Below, in pieces: positions 1-13,069 of a stretch of 64,000 nucleotides of DNA. The stretch is from Lingula anatina (lineage: Eukaryota; Brachiopoda; Lingulata; Lingulida; Lingulidae), in assembly GCF_001039355.2 (NCBI RefSeq), contig NW_019775734.1, positions 124,001 through 188,000 of the forward strand. Direction: 5' to 3'. Numbering within the stretch: position 1 is the stretch's first letter; every line of letters starts with the position of its first letter. Made by a program: the position numbers and the translations under genes. The notes beneath the pieces were generated by a model. It worked only from the letters and a program-made list of their open reading frames with translations. It was not told the DNA's origin and made no database searches.

Positions 1-2469
1 TATCAATAATAGTTCACATAACACAGCCATCATCCTACATAAGTAAGCCATAATTCATCTTACATCGGAAATTTAAAGGAAAGCGAGAAAGTAAGAGATC
101 ATCCCTAAATTTAACAGACTGAGATATCAAATATGAACGATAAATTACTACACTACAATTCCATGGCGAGAATGAATTCCCATAGTGTCTGTAAACAATA
201 AAAATTACTTACAGTAACCTATAAAAACAATTATGATAACCTCTTACATACTGAGTAAAGAAAAACACTGAATAACAAGATTGCAAAGTCTAAATAACCG
301 TATGAAAACCAACCAATCATGACGATTTTCGAAAGGAATAATCTTTTTCGCCAAACAAAAATATCTAAAATACAAGCAAACAATTCAAAACTAAACAAAT
401 TTCATGAAAATAATTGGATCATGACTTTTAAACTCAACGTGGCCTTTTGTCAAACAAAAACTTCCACCAAATTTAATATAACAAAAATTTGATTAGGCAA
501 ATTGGTAAAGAAAAATAAGTCGGACGGCAACAGTGACAGCATGGAAAAACTACTTTATACTAGAGATCGAGTTAGTGATCGTAGGCATATGAACAGAGCT
601 TAATACAACTTTAATTTTAAATCTCTTCAAACATTTTCAGAATCTTACTCCTTTTCATTTATCACTATTAACATCATTCCATATCATGATAGAAAACCTT
701 TAAAAAATCTATCTATTCAGTTATAACATGAATGGGCGAGTGGTTTCTGAATGCCAGCAAAAAGATTCCTTGCAGGTGCATCTAGTCCAGCATCTTGGGG
801 GGTGGGCTCCTGAAACGGGAAAATAATGTTTAAAAACAGGCAACCGTGTAGTTCTTTTCTAAGCAGTAAAAGCATCACAAACGCTATTTAGAAGTATCAT
901 TTTTGTGATTATAAATTTATGTATTTGAGATTTGATAAATTTTGCAAATAGAAAGCACTCCGAGAGTGCAAAATGTACGTTTTAAACTACTACAGAAAAT
1001 ATAAAGAGATTCAAACTGGGTTTAAATTGTTAGAATTTTTTTCCTTCTTAAATAACCTACCATTCTAAAATTTCATCAAAATTTGTGAACAATTTGGAAT
1101 TTATCTTGTCCACGAACAAAATAATGAAGAAAAGAAAAGAAAAGAAACGGACAAACCAATGACAATAAAACATGATCTTCTTCACTGGCAGAAGTAATTA
1201 TTACAGTCGTTAATCTATTGAAAATAATATTTACAATCGGTATCAACATCAAGGTTTTTTTGGTGTTGGTAGGGTGAGGGCTAACACTTAATTGCAACTC
1301 ATGTTGTCAAAGAACTGATCAGGTCAATTTTAGTAACGTCACTTACACCTATTCTTTGACGAATCATGGATAAAATTACGTTATTATGTCCAAGGACGAA
1401 TGCATCAAATATATCAGACAATTTGATAGTAAATACAATTAGGTGTGGTGTTTTCTTTAAAATAATAATAAGAAGAAGAAGAAGAAGAAGAAATGTCATG
1501 CCGTTGGTCGTGAAATTAATTTTAATACAACAGCAACTTACGACTAACTAGAGACAGAGACGGTAAATAGTCACTATTGTAGAATAATCATCTATTAATC
1601 ATTATATTGGAGCAAATGGTTTGCATTTGTGCATGCTTGTTTATGTGCGTATACATGTGTGTAAAATTGTAATACATAAAACATACTTATCGTACAACAA
1701 TATTTTTGATGGCTCGCCAGTCTAAACAGAAAATGGCTTGTACCTCACGCCCAAGTCTAATCTGAAATAATAAAAAAAAAAACATACAGTTGCTGCATCA
1801 ATATATGTAACCTTATACCTGTACACGTAGATGGGTCACGTGCCTGGACATGTTGACGGGGCACACTTATCCTTGTCGTATTAATTTATGTCTTTCGCAG
1901 TTACTGCTTCGTTCATTAAAAAAACACGTAGTATAAAACATGATTTTAATTTCAAAACCTTACTGTTAACAATGGCACTTGAAAGTAACAAATCGTTCGA
2001 ACGGCCATTTAAAAACCGAGGAGGTGAGTAAAGGTTCCGGGAATAACGATGAACGGGTAAAATCACAATGTGAAAAAGGGCCAAGATTCTGCTTGGGGCT
2101 TAGTAACGGTGCGGGGAAGCAACAATGTGGCGACGTAAAGACATAACATCGTCTATCTCTTGCAACAGTACGTTTTCAATCCTACAACTACTATAGCAAA
2201 TTTTCAAAATTTGAAATTCTATTCGAGGGATACTATAACAAAGATATGTGGTATAAACATCTGACGTGCCGAGTAGGCCTACAGTGTACATGTATCTGAA
2301 AAAATAGGTACTTACGATATATGTATTTGCTTTTTTTCCACACCAAAAGGTCGAACTTGCAACTGCACCACACACTAGTTTTCCTGCGTCTTCACCCCTC
2401 AGTGTCCAACTGTCAAGTGACTATTCCAGACGTCAGTTCGCACTACTCAGTGACCAACTCATTGTTATG
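1..2469. other. Non-coding flank, nothing recognised
   Basis: AT-rich DNA. Open frames are short and share no motif with any family I know. An AAT/AAG microsatellite is at about 1461-1492. There is no splice-site-bounded ORF and no RNA gene that I can support. Confidence 0.5.
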
Positions 2470-2883
2470 CTTATTACCACAGGCGTGGCTCAGTTTAGGT
2501 GAGCAGTTGTCGCCAGGGCACCAGAAAAGCATATGAATGAAACAAATAAGGAAGAAAAAACTCAAAGCCTATGGTCAATTTTAATTGTGAGAATTACACC
2601 CTTTCTGATTATGATGATTTTAGTACCCAGTTATTACTGAATCGGCACGCGCAGTTTGCAAATTGAAAATGGTTCACAAACCAACCCAAAAGCAAAAATA
2701 TCTGCAAAAAATTGCCCAGTCTAGTGAGTTGAAAACGAATATACTTTCAGGAATGTCCTCTTTATGAATAATGCAGGCAATAGGCTCTTCAATTTTTACA
2801 AATACTGGGTACACATATCATAAAATATATTTGATATTTAGATACATAACATAATGGGTATCGGGGGGGGGGGGGGGGGGAAG
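2470..2883. repeat. First copy of a ~0.4-kb direct duplication around the n at 2884
   Basis: This stretch is repeated almost exactly at 2885-3276, beginning CTTATTACCACAGGCG in both. The copies differ by small indels (about 10 bases near 2690) and in the length of a G run, which is 18 G here and 9 in the second copy. The single n lies exactly between them. Confidence 0.9.
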
Positions 2884-2884
2884 N
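2884..2884. other. Single undetermined base at contig junction
   Basis: One n lies exactly at the border of the 0.4-kb direct duplication, directly after an 18-base G run that would be hard to assemble across. Confidence 0.9.
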
Positions 2885-3276
2885 CTTATTACCACAGGCG
2901 TGGCTCAGTTTAGGTGAGCAGTTGTCGCCAGGGCACCAGAAAAGCATATGAATGAAACAAATAAGGAAGAAAAAACTCAAAGCCTATGGTCAATTTTAAT
3001 TGTGAGAATTACACCCTTTCTGATTATGATGATTTTAGTACCCAGTTATTACTGAATCGGCACGCGCAGTTTGCAAATTGAAAATGGTTCACAAACCAAC
3101 CCAATATCTGCAAAAATTGCCCAGTCTAGTGAGTTGAAAACGAATATACTTTCAGGAATGTCCTCTTTATGAATAATGCAGGCAATAGGCTCTTCAATTT
3201 TTACAAATACTGGGTACACATATCAATAAAATATATTTGATATTTAGATACATAACATAATGGGTATGGGGGGGGG
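2885..3276. repeat. Second copy of the ~0.4-kb direct duplication
   Basis: Matches 2470-2880 from just after the n to the G run. After this point the sequence continues uniquely towards FAAH. It has the shape of an unmerged contig overlap. Confidence 0.9.
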
Positions 3277-4600
3277 AGTCCGACATAAATATTTTTGGAA
3301 ATAACTGGAGTTTTTCTATTTTGTTCACCGAAAATCAAAACAAATAATTCAAATCTACTCTACATTACAAGAAATATATATGGTATGATATAATGATATA
3401 TGATCACTGCTGCTTGTGAGTTAGTAAAAAAAGAAAATAGCAAACATTCTGGGTTATTTGGTTATTTTTTAACAATTTTTGTGATTTTCACCCATACCCA
3501 CTTGTATACCAAGGCTCATGATCAAAACATTTCCCCAAAAACCTCAACGACAGGGAAACACACCAAGATCTTCTCTTATACAATCATTAAGAAAAAAATC
3601 TCCATGTAGTAACAAACCAGGAAGCACAATGAACTAAACACATCTAATGGAATAAGTGTAAAAGAAAACATTGCTTATAATCTGAATAATTAAAGGGGCT
3701 CCATACAGATTTTTTGCCAAATCTTAAATATTAAAATTTGCCTAATGCACGTCGACCAAACCTACCAGCACACTTCACGCTGCGTCTTTCCATGGGGCCA
3801 TTTGTTTTAAAAATTGAAAAAATTTGCGAGCGGTTTGCTCACGCGTTAATATTATAACAACTTTGTCCAGAAATGTTATAACTTAAATAAACTTTGAGAC
3901 TAGAATTTCTGGTCTACTTCAGATCAGAAATATAATATACATACACACCGATTATGCCTACTCAAAAGTAATCACTGGTCCAAATCAATTAGCCACATCT
4001 TTTTTATTTTATAAAAATTGAGGCAAATAATGAGCCGACTACGACTTACTTAAGTAGCTTTAAACTGAGCTACGATAGCGAGGAACAACTCTCCATCTCG
4101 AGTTATCTGGGTTGTATGCAGATTAATATATCATTCAAATATAAACAGATATCAAAAGTAAGAGCGTTCAGTTGTCCTTTGACAAAATGAATAAATATAG
4201 ATAAATAATAAATTAAAAAACAAACAAAATGTGTCAATTTAAGTACTTTACCCTTTTTATTCTTTAAAAAATCTATACACTGTTGACAGTGAATTTTTTT
4301 GTGGCAGCCAAAACTAGCACACTGGTAAATTATGCTTGGTGGAAGGAAATTTTGGTTGACAATGTTCACTATTATGCTAGAGTTTAATATTATGCTGGTA
4401 CAGAAAAAAAGAAAATGTAAGCATCTTGACAGACTACTTCTATGCAAGTGGTGGACGCACTTACACTAAGCTCCCCCTTCCCCTAAGCATATCTACTGCT
4501 CTAATTGTATACAAGATTCCAAGTTGTTTCATTCTTCAATGAAATATTTCATAAAATTCTGGAGTACAGTAAATCGGTGTCAATGAATAGCTTGCATACA

Positions 4601-4640
<40 letters not shown>

Positions 4641-5107
4641 AGTTAAACAGTAAGTGTGCATATTAGATACTATAGTTTTTAACATGTTTCTTTATAATTG
4701 TCCTTAAAATATGTGTCAAGAACACTTAGTATCTAAATTGATATTATAATAAAAAACAAATATCTATCAGCATATATAATTTTATGGCATAGAACGCTCC
4801 ATAGCACCTGATTATATTTATATTAGATATGTCATTGTAAATGCCATCTGCACAAGTTTTTAAACAAATTGTTCTGTTTTTCTTTGTATGCAAAAAATAA
4901 CCATTCAACAGTTTCGTACTCATGAAGTAAACAAAATGCCTGCATGAGTTTATAACTGTGCAAGATTAAAGAAAAAACGTATTAAAATTTCAGTCAATGA
5001 ACCCATTTAGATCTCTTGAACTTGGGTTTTTATATATCAATAATATCTAGTAAGGAAAAGAGTCATTTTTACAATAAGTCTGAAAAAGCACCAAACATAT
5101 ATTTTTT
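3277..5107. other. 3' flank / possible 3' UTR of FAAH
   Basis: AT-rich and without coding signal. An AAAT microsatellite lies at 4602-4641. An AATAAA on the minus strand near 4256 (forward TTTATT) could serve polyadenylation but is about 850 bases from the stop codon. No closer perfect hexamer was seen. Confidence 0.4.
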
Positions 5108-8100
5108 CTAATTTTCCATCTTCACCAATCCTTGCTCCAATTCTTTCATTATTCTTAGACACAGTTCTTCTTGGAATGGAAGAGTTGCACACTGTACAGT
5201 GACAGGCAATCCCTCACTGCCTTCACAACCCTGAAACAGAAATACTATCTTTCTCACAGCTGAAGATTTTTTGATTTTCAAAAGACAAAAATCATCATGC
5301 TCTATGATTTGGTAAAGGAAGAATCCACTTTGTATCCTTCAAATAAAATAATGACAAAGTGTAATTTCTGCCCACATTTGGTTAATGAGAAGGCATTCAA
5401 TACCACATTACACCATCAGATGATACAGAACCTTGAATAAATGAAAATAATGTTGGATAATGACTTCTTTCATAGCATGTCGATCACAAGGTTGGGTTCA
5501 TCTACATGACAAATGTGCTAAATTTACTGTACAGTGGTTTGCATTTAACACTTTTACTAAATATTCAAATCAATCACTTAATGTATAAACTCATCTAATT
5601 TTTATATAACTGTTTTGGTAATTAGCTAATGACTTCACTTGATTTCTTCTGAACTGTTTCTTAGCAATTAACCTGATAATATGAATCACTATATTACAGC
5701 TATGATGAACTATTGTCAACAGAATTATTTACCCTTTTCACCACTTTTTCATATTTGGAATTTGGCTTGTATTGCTTCAGTTTTTCTTCATCGTCTGCTG
5801 TCACTTTGGTGACAGGAATGATGCCTGTTGGGTAGTTAAGCAAGTTGAACAACCAACTGAACCTCTCTATGCCTGAAAGATGTGAAAATGATGTGGATTT
5901 AAAAAACGACAAAATAAAAAGGTATGCAAGTATGCTTAAAAATGCACTACAAAGTCATTAAATGGATAAAACTACTTCTTGTCAGATGCAGTTACAACAT
6001 CATACATCTTCAATCAAATTTATCATATTCTGATGATTTAATTAGAAAAAAAAAAACAACTTAAATGGCTTCAAATCAGATTACATTCCAATCAAGTCAA
6101 TGTTGATAACAGTACAACCCAGCACCTAAATTAGTAACAACATATTTTTTCGTATATTTAAAAAAAAATATTACTAAGAAATTCGAAGTTTATTTTGCTT
6201 TATAGCCCTAACTAATGCTATTACTGCCATTAAACTGGGCTCAACAAAAAGGTGACAAATTATCAGAACCCCACATAATTTAGAAATATTGTCTTACCAA
6301 CAGAATCGGCCATGTCACCAAGAGGAAGAGCGGTACAAGAGGTGGTGGGGCAGATGACAGCATCCAATCCTTGGCTTTGCCAAGCAGTTTGGAATTCTGC
6401 TTTCCATGCCTTCAACCAAAATGTAGAATTTTCTTTGAAAATTTGGACATTTCCAGTTCTAACTGAATGGTTTAAGATACCAGAATATACTCCCAACACA
6501 CACTTGTTTATAAAAATAGTAAAATGGACTAACAATATGTGAATTTGCACTAAAAAGTCACCTATTAATTAAAAAAACTTTCAAAAGTAAAAAAGCGCAT
6601 TTCTATTTCTCTGGGAAAACAGTTCAATAAATTTAAATTTACAATGTCTCTTGCTTCAGTTGAAGTACTGATATTCGTTTCTTCTAACAAAAATAATCAC
6701 ATTTTCAAACTTACATCAGCTTCTTTACCATAGGAAAACCATTCATAAAGAGAACTGGAAAAAAACATAAATAGACTAGAAAAATGACAAATATACACAG
6801 ACCTAACAGAGAAAAAAAAACATTCTCACTGCTTCATTTTAACATGAAGAGGCACATTCCAATAAATGATACAATTAAAAGACAATGTTCAGTATTTCAA
6901 TAAGTATGACATTCATTACAATTTTTTTTGCAAATTACTACTGTCAAAAACTTACAGACTGCCTGAAAAAATCAATACCTGAAGGGTTTACTGGCATATA
7001 AAAACTTGGACATTAGGCCGTCCTGCATAAAAAAAGAAATTATCATATAAAAAACAGTTTTGAAAGCATTACAGAGTTGTATGAAATTTTTTCTCAGAAA
7101 TGTGGCAATAGACCCCAACAGGTTGTATTAATTTCTGAATAACTTTGAAATAATCATAACATTATCAAAAAGGAAGACTTTTGTGTTTATTCAACTGTAA
7201 ACAGAAAAGGAAAAAAATCAATTAATGAGAAAACATTCATTTACTGAGATATTTTACTGACATCAATATGATTGGATACAGACAAGAGACTGCTTATCTG
7301 TGAATAGTTCACTTGTTTAGAAGTTCTTACCACTGGCTTTACCAGTACTGCCAAAACACTCCTAATGAAATAAGGTATCTTGAGAAAAATGTGATGGGCA
7401 ATACATGTATCTCTTTTGTCCCCATAACTGAAATACAGAAAACAGAGCGGTTTATTTTATACTGAAATTCAAAAGTTAACTGGTGAATTATAACGAATAA
7501 CAATTTTTAAAATTTTTTACTGAATATTGTATGTCTAAATATCACTCAAGTTATCATGTACTGTTTTAACCTGGCTAATGACTAAATATTTTGCATTTAT
7601 TTTATTAAACCATTCTCTTTGTCAATAAAATATTGATTATATTTTTATCAATTTGATCTCGAAAAAACTTAATGTACAGTGAGTTGTTTAGTAATACTTT
7701 TCACATTTATTATCACTTTGCTAATGGTGTTGAGATCCATGCTTTTTGAAATCCCACTGATGATTTCATCTGGACCTCATCCACATTTGCTTGTGATTTT
7801 TAAAGCACCCTAACCAGACAGTATCAACAAAAGGGTGGGAGGACATTTCTGCTAGCACACAACAGAACTTACGATAAAAGCAGTGTTTCCTCAAGTTGGT
7901 CAGCCAAGGCAATGCGATGAAAATACTCAAAGGCTTTAGTCTGAACATCTGGAGGAGTCCATGGCAGCAACTAGTATCAGAAAAATCTCATTATTTTAAT
8001 ATTATATTAACTAATTGAGACCTTTTGGCTATATTTAGGTGCACAAGCAGGTGAGCGCATGCACACACACACACACACACACACACGTGACCTAGTGATA

Positions 8101-11100
8101 TAACTGGTTCTCTGAATACTTCTACGTTGACTCTCGTGACTATTAAGTACCTTCACATCCTTTGAAAACTTATCTTCTTTAACTGACTGTGCCAGGCATT
8201 ACATGGAGGCTCTGTTTCAGTTGCTCTCTAAGAGCATATTCAGATTCAGACATTGTACCAGGATCGATCTAACTCTGCGGGGATTCTCACTAGAGTGCAA
8301 TCAATGTAATCAGCAGAGTTGGATCGATCCAGCTGGTAAGATGGTCTGAATATGAATGCTGTCTAACATACTAGTAATAGACAGGCTATTAAGGTGTCAA
8401 TCTGTCAAAATGGGCTGTACAGTAAACTGTGCCCCTCCATTTGACAAGGGTCTAAAACTGCTGCTTTGGTCATATGTGTACATACTAGATGTCCTTTTTT
8501 CTCAAGGACACTTTTGGCCAGCTGGACTGCTCTCTGCACTGCTGGCATTGCATCTCCGCCTCCATCATTCCAGTAATATCCTATCCTCAGAGGTCTGAGG
8601 CCTTCATAGATCTGGCATGAGGATAATAACACACATTCAAATACCTGAGACAATTGGAATATAAACCAAAGGAAACAACTAAGGGGTTCATCCCTTAAAT
8701 ACTCCTCCAGGTAATGTACCTATACATGTAATTACCAACAGCTTTGGGAATTGTGCTGCTCTGAAAACTGAGTCCAGGATAAGGGGACTGTGACAGTTCA
8801 GCCAATGGTATACATTTCAAATTTTGTCATTACTACATATTAAATGCCCCTGCTTTGAAAAGATGATAACAAATACATTTAACCCAATTTTCATTTTAAA
8901 ACAATTCTTCAGCACACTGTACATGCACATTCAAAATTATTTCCCCTTACCTCATCTCTAAATGGAATTGGTGGGATGTAAGAGTCCAGCTCAAACATGT
9001 CTGGACACAACAGGGCCTTCATGATGACCACCAGACTGTCCACATCTCTGCCCATTGGCCCCACACAAAACTGTACTGAAATTGGAGCCATTTAAAATGT
9101 ATACAATATTTTGTTATTAGAAATTTCATTTATTTAGCTACAGTGCATTTTAAATAGAAATGTATAAGTTCTTTGGTCAGTATAATTTGAAAAACTGATG
9201 CTACTTAACAGTTCATATCTCAAGCACATATTAATGAAAGCATTTCTACATTTCTATACAATATTGAAAGGAAAAGAATATCAAACTTTTTCATGCTGTA
9301 ACAATGTCTGTTTTGAAATGGTTTTAGATTTGTTAGCATTTTTTGTGATGTTAGGGCACTAATTATGTTAACTGGCTTTTAGTACCTGTACGTATGATAT
9401 AGATCAGTGACTTCTATATATAGTATCAGTAGTTGTGGTAATCTTGTAGCAATCATGTTGGAAGTGTTGTTTCTTACTGTCAGGTGTGTCATACTGTTAG
9501 AAGTGTTATACAGAGTTCAATTCTAATCCACTTACAGTGTTTGTTTCCTGACATCTGTGGGTGGTTCCCTTTGTTGCTGAAATATCACAAATAATATGTA
9601 CTGGTAATTACACTAAATATTTCATTTCTAAATTTAAACTCTTAATATATAAAATGTGCTTGACAATAACCTGTTTTATATGAATTTATATTTCAAATCA
9701 TTAGAAAACAATTCCTATAAAAAATTAACTGAAAAATTTTGACATCTGAAATAAAATATTTTCATAATAACACCATCCCAAACCTTATTCTGTCCCACGA
9801 GGGTTTGAGTCCATACACTCCACAGAAAGCACATGGCACTCTTATGCTTGAACCAACATCTGTCCCCAGTCCCACAATGCTGGCCCCAGCTGCCACAGCA
9901 CTTCCTTCACCACCAGAAGAGCCACCAGTAGCACGAGTCACGTCATGTGGGTTTTTAGTCAAACCATATATAGGGTTGCTGCAGACGCCAGTCCTAATGT
10001 ATGGCAACAGTTATAGTTTGAGTGGATGAAAGAAAGCTTGTCTTGCTCACACACACACAAACTGAACTTTAGAAAAAAGGGTACAACTTTCAATCCACTG
10101 AGCCAAAAAGCTAAGTGTGTGTGAGAGAGAGAGAGAGAGAGAGAGGAGAAAAATGGTATACTTACGACACTAAGGTTTGTGGAACATTAGTCTTCATAAA
10201 TGGAATGGCTCCTTGTCTTTTTAACACCTGAAAATGGTATTCATTTCATGTACATTGTTCTATGAAACAATTCACTCACTCATCCAGGAATTACATGAGA
10301 ATCTTGGGATAATATAGCCCTAGCCTTTGCTCAATCTACTGCATTAATAAGTTTGTGACACAGTTAAGCTAGCATACAAAGGTGCTAAATGCCCAGTTGC
10401 ACAATCATCTTCAAGCCTTTGGTAAGATTTCACTAAACTGAGAGAAAACCTCCAGCTTTAACTGGAGAACAACACTGCATAAAATATTATAAGTACCAAA
10501 TGCAGTCTTTAAATTTTATACAAAATGGAAAAATTAAAGAAAAAACTGCTTAAGTTGCAAGAGAAAAATACATGTTGATTTTTTTCTGTGTAAACTGTTA
10601 CACTGAAAATGATTAAAAAAACATGCACTCTCCACACATAACATACAGTGAAGGTGGAAGTGCATTAGTATAACTTTAATTGAAAATTTATTCTGGAAGT
10701 CACAAATGAGGGAAAATACCTTGACAACTACAGAGTCCTCTTCCCAGGGTCTGTCTATCCAGTTGGCACAACCTAGTGTACAGTCATAGCCCTGAAATAT
10801 GTCAAATACAGAATTGTCTGTTTTTCACATAGCACCTCTTTAAGGATATTGTAACCCTTTATTATCATCCAGATACGGAAAATGAGTGTTTTCCTGCATC
10901 TAATTATTCAATAATGCATCTTTCTTAGTGCTGCTTTAAAACAATGAAAAAACCCTCGAAAATATAAAATATCGACCTTTATATTTTTTAGTTGCAATGT
11001 TTGAGCATAGGCAACTCAAAAGCTTTAATTGTGTTTCAAAATAAAGGAAATATTCAACAAGTAGTCAGACTTACCTTTACTCCAATACTCTCTTTGATAC

Positions 11101-13069
11101 TGACAGGTAACCCATGCAGTGGTCCTTTCTTGACTGCAGCATCACAGGTCTGGGCAGCAGCCTACAAGGACAAGAGCATCCTACATGATGTTCATTTATC
11201 TTTATCTTTTTCTCATAATAACAGAACATGCTACGGGTGTGTGTCTGTGTGTGTGTGTGTGCATGTGTGCACGTGCATGCATGTACACTCCAGGGTCTAA
11301 AAGAAGACCACAACATGTGTACACTTTCAAAATTTATAATAAGTACCCTTCTTGGCTTAAAAATTTACCATCATTTTTTTTAGAAAAAAAAGGGAAAAGA
11401 TCCAAGAAATTAGTTACAATTGCTTTATGCTATTGGACATCTTACCTCAGCTTCCACAATTGGAGTACTGATGAAATTCAAATCCTTGTCACATTCAAGG
11501 GCCTGCAAAAAAATGGAAAATAGGATTTTTAAAAGCCACATCATTCCAACACTAAAGATGTGATTTTAGTTTATGACTCGACTAATAACATTATGAAATC
11601 AAACTAACAGAAAAGGAAGAAAATTCTTGAAGATTCTAAATCAACAAATCCATATCTTTAATACCCCAGTATATACATGTAGTTACAGGCAAAATAAACA
11701 TATACAATGGGTATGATATTATAGACACATGAATTCAAAAAGTAATCCTCAGTGATTAGTCAGGTTTTTCTGTATGTTTCACTATTTTTAAACTTATTTG
11801 CTCTTCCCAGAATGCTGATCATGCACAGCTATCTATGAGACCAAAGTCAGTCAAGAATTATAACTGCCTCAAGGTTTCACAATTCTGACTGACACCTGGT
11901 TTGTTACTGAGCATCAAGCAAATTCCCATTTCTCACAAAGTCTGAGTTGGTCGTAATTAAACAATGTCAGTCCTGCTCAAATGCCTTCAAAAAGCCCTGT
12001 TCCAGTGAATGAAGCTATTGGTCTTATGGTACATTGCTCTAACTCCACCAGGACTCTCGCTGAATGCAATCAGTGCATCAGATAAGGAGATTAGGTCCTA
12101 TTTAGTGTCTCTGATGTGTGAAACTTATGCTAACAGTAAATAGGAGCACTAATGCTATGAACTTCATGTATTATATACTTAACCTTGTGTTGGAATGCAT
12201 GAAGAACGTCTACTGCTAAGAGTTGTCCACTTTTCAGCTGACCCAGCAGTGCTTTGGTGGGTAGGTTAGTGATGCTATCGATGGTCTCCTCAGAAAGCTG
12301 AAATTAACCAGATGAATGATTGTTTTTGTCTGGCATACGTGAGATAATATAAAAATGGTATATATACTGTAAATGAGTATCCCTACCACACAATCTGTAA
12401 CAATGTTTTGGTTCATAATTCTTTAACAATGTACTTTCTTCTTTTATAATAGAGTTAAAATTCAAGTGAGAAAGGTACACATGTACAGCCATAGACTGCA
12501 GAGCACTGTCCATATTATCAGATAGATTACTTGTAGTTAATGAGGGGAAATTGATTAAGAAATCCATGTGGGTTCATTTCATGTAATTTGGCCCCTCGTT
12601 TGTATTTTGAGACCATTTTATCTAATATATAAGATTTTATCTAACAAGGGTAAATATGAGGGTTCTATAAAGAGATAATGAGGGATAAAGGAAAGGTCCG
12701 AGATAAAGATTCATTCAGCAAGGGATTTACACCTGTGTTTACCCCCCAATATTCACCACATCTTAGCCACTGGTTTTAAAAATAATTCGTTTAAATACAA
12801 CTTACGTGGTGCTTGTGTTTACCGTATTTTACAGCCTCTGCGTAAGTCTCTGACTGTACGTGACTATTCCGCACGATGTCTATCATCTTTTGTCTCTCCT
12901 CGCGTTTTCTCTTTCGCTTTCCAGCATTTTTGACCCTCAACCCGAACCATTTCAACCAGGCCCAGACGAAGTGCACGCCGATGATGCCCGCGACTGCTAG
13001 TAGTACTTGGCGGTGGCCAACAGTTGACAATTCATCAACTATTTTGTTTCTTAGCTCATTAAATTGCAT
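5108..13069 (-). CDS. FAAH: Fatty acid amide hydrolase, complete 17-exon gene (haplotype/copy 1)
   Basis: Membrane-anchored serine hydrolase of the amidase-signature family that cleaves fatty acid amides such as anandamide. Exons, 5' to 3': 12806-13069, 12184-12297, 11446-11502, 11075-11161, 10720-10791, 10166-10227, 9784-9993, 9536-9576, 8951-9075, 8486-8611, 7873-7970, 7331-7427, 6979-7022, 6715-6754, 6298-6409, 5733-5872, 5108-5230. All junctions are GT-AG and in phase. The sum is 1812 nt, or 603 aa plus TAG (human FAAH is 579 aa). Residues about 22-42 form one N-terminal membrane helix followed by a basic KRKRKREER stretch. The Ser-Ser-Lys triad is K168 (in PVSIKES), S244 (in GGSSGGEG) and S268 (in GTDVGSSIR), with spacing almost as in human K142/S217/S241. 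The ATG at 13069 is the first in frame after an upstream TAA; the only alternative upstream is TTG. The exon 10 acceptor was chosen because it gives RDE-IYEG..RPLRIGYY, the same length as human. Confidence 0.95.
8062..8086. repeat. CA microsatellite, FAAH intron 10
   Basis: About 12 CA units. The matching site in copy 2 (16642-16655) has only about 7, a length difference of the kind expected between alleles. Confidence 0.9.
8244..8351. mobile_element. Internally deleted copy of the fold-back MITE, FAAH copy 1 intron 10
   Basis: Same insertion site and same outer ends as 16813-17065, but 145 bases of the centre are missing (from after GTAATCAGC to before AGAGTTGG). This leaves 108 bp. The shared site shows that the insertion predates the split of the two copies. 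Confidence 0.75.
10122..10145. repeat. GA microsatellite, FAAH intron 6
   Basis: About 12 GA units after a short GT run. Shared with copy 2 at about 18853-18874. Confidence 0.9.
11238..11262. repeat. GT microsatellite, FAAH intron 3
   Basis: GTGTGTGTCTGTGTGTG-type tract, also in copy 2 at about 20078-20103 with one extra GT unit. Confidence 0.85.
12031..12120. mobile_element. Diverged relative of the fold-back MITE, FAAH copy 1 intron 2
   Basis: Contains CTAACTCCACCAGGACTCTC, GAATGCAATCAGTG and then GCATCAGA...TCTGATGTG as a short inverted pair. The order and words resemble one arm of the element at 16813-17065. The same remnant is in copy 2 at about 20867-20960. Confidence 0.45.

Noticed and set aside
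7766-7948. Open frame beginning MFRLKPLSIF, also in copy 2 at 16269-16529
   Set aside because: It overlaps FAAH exon 11 in another frame. The true exon (7873-7970) reads LLPWTPPDVQTKAFEYF and joins its neighbours in phase.
8612-8640. Earlier acceptor for FAAH exon 10 adding VFECVLLSSCQ
   Set aside because: The acceptor at 8611/8612 gives the same spacing as human FAAH. The longer form would insert an unmatched hydrophobic segment.
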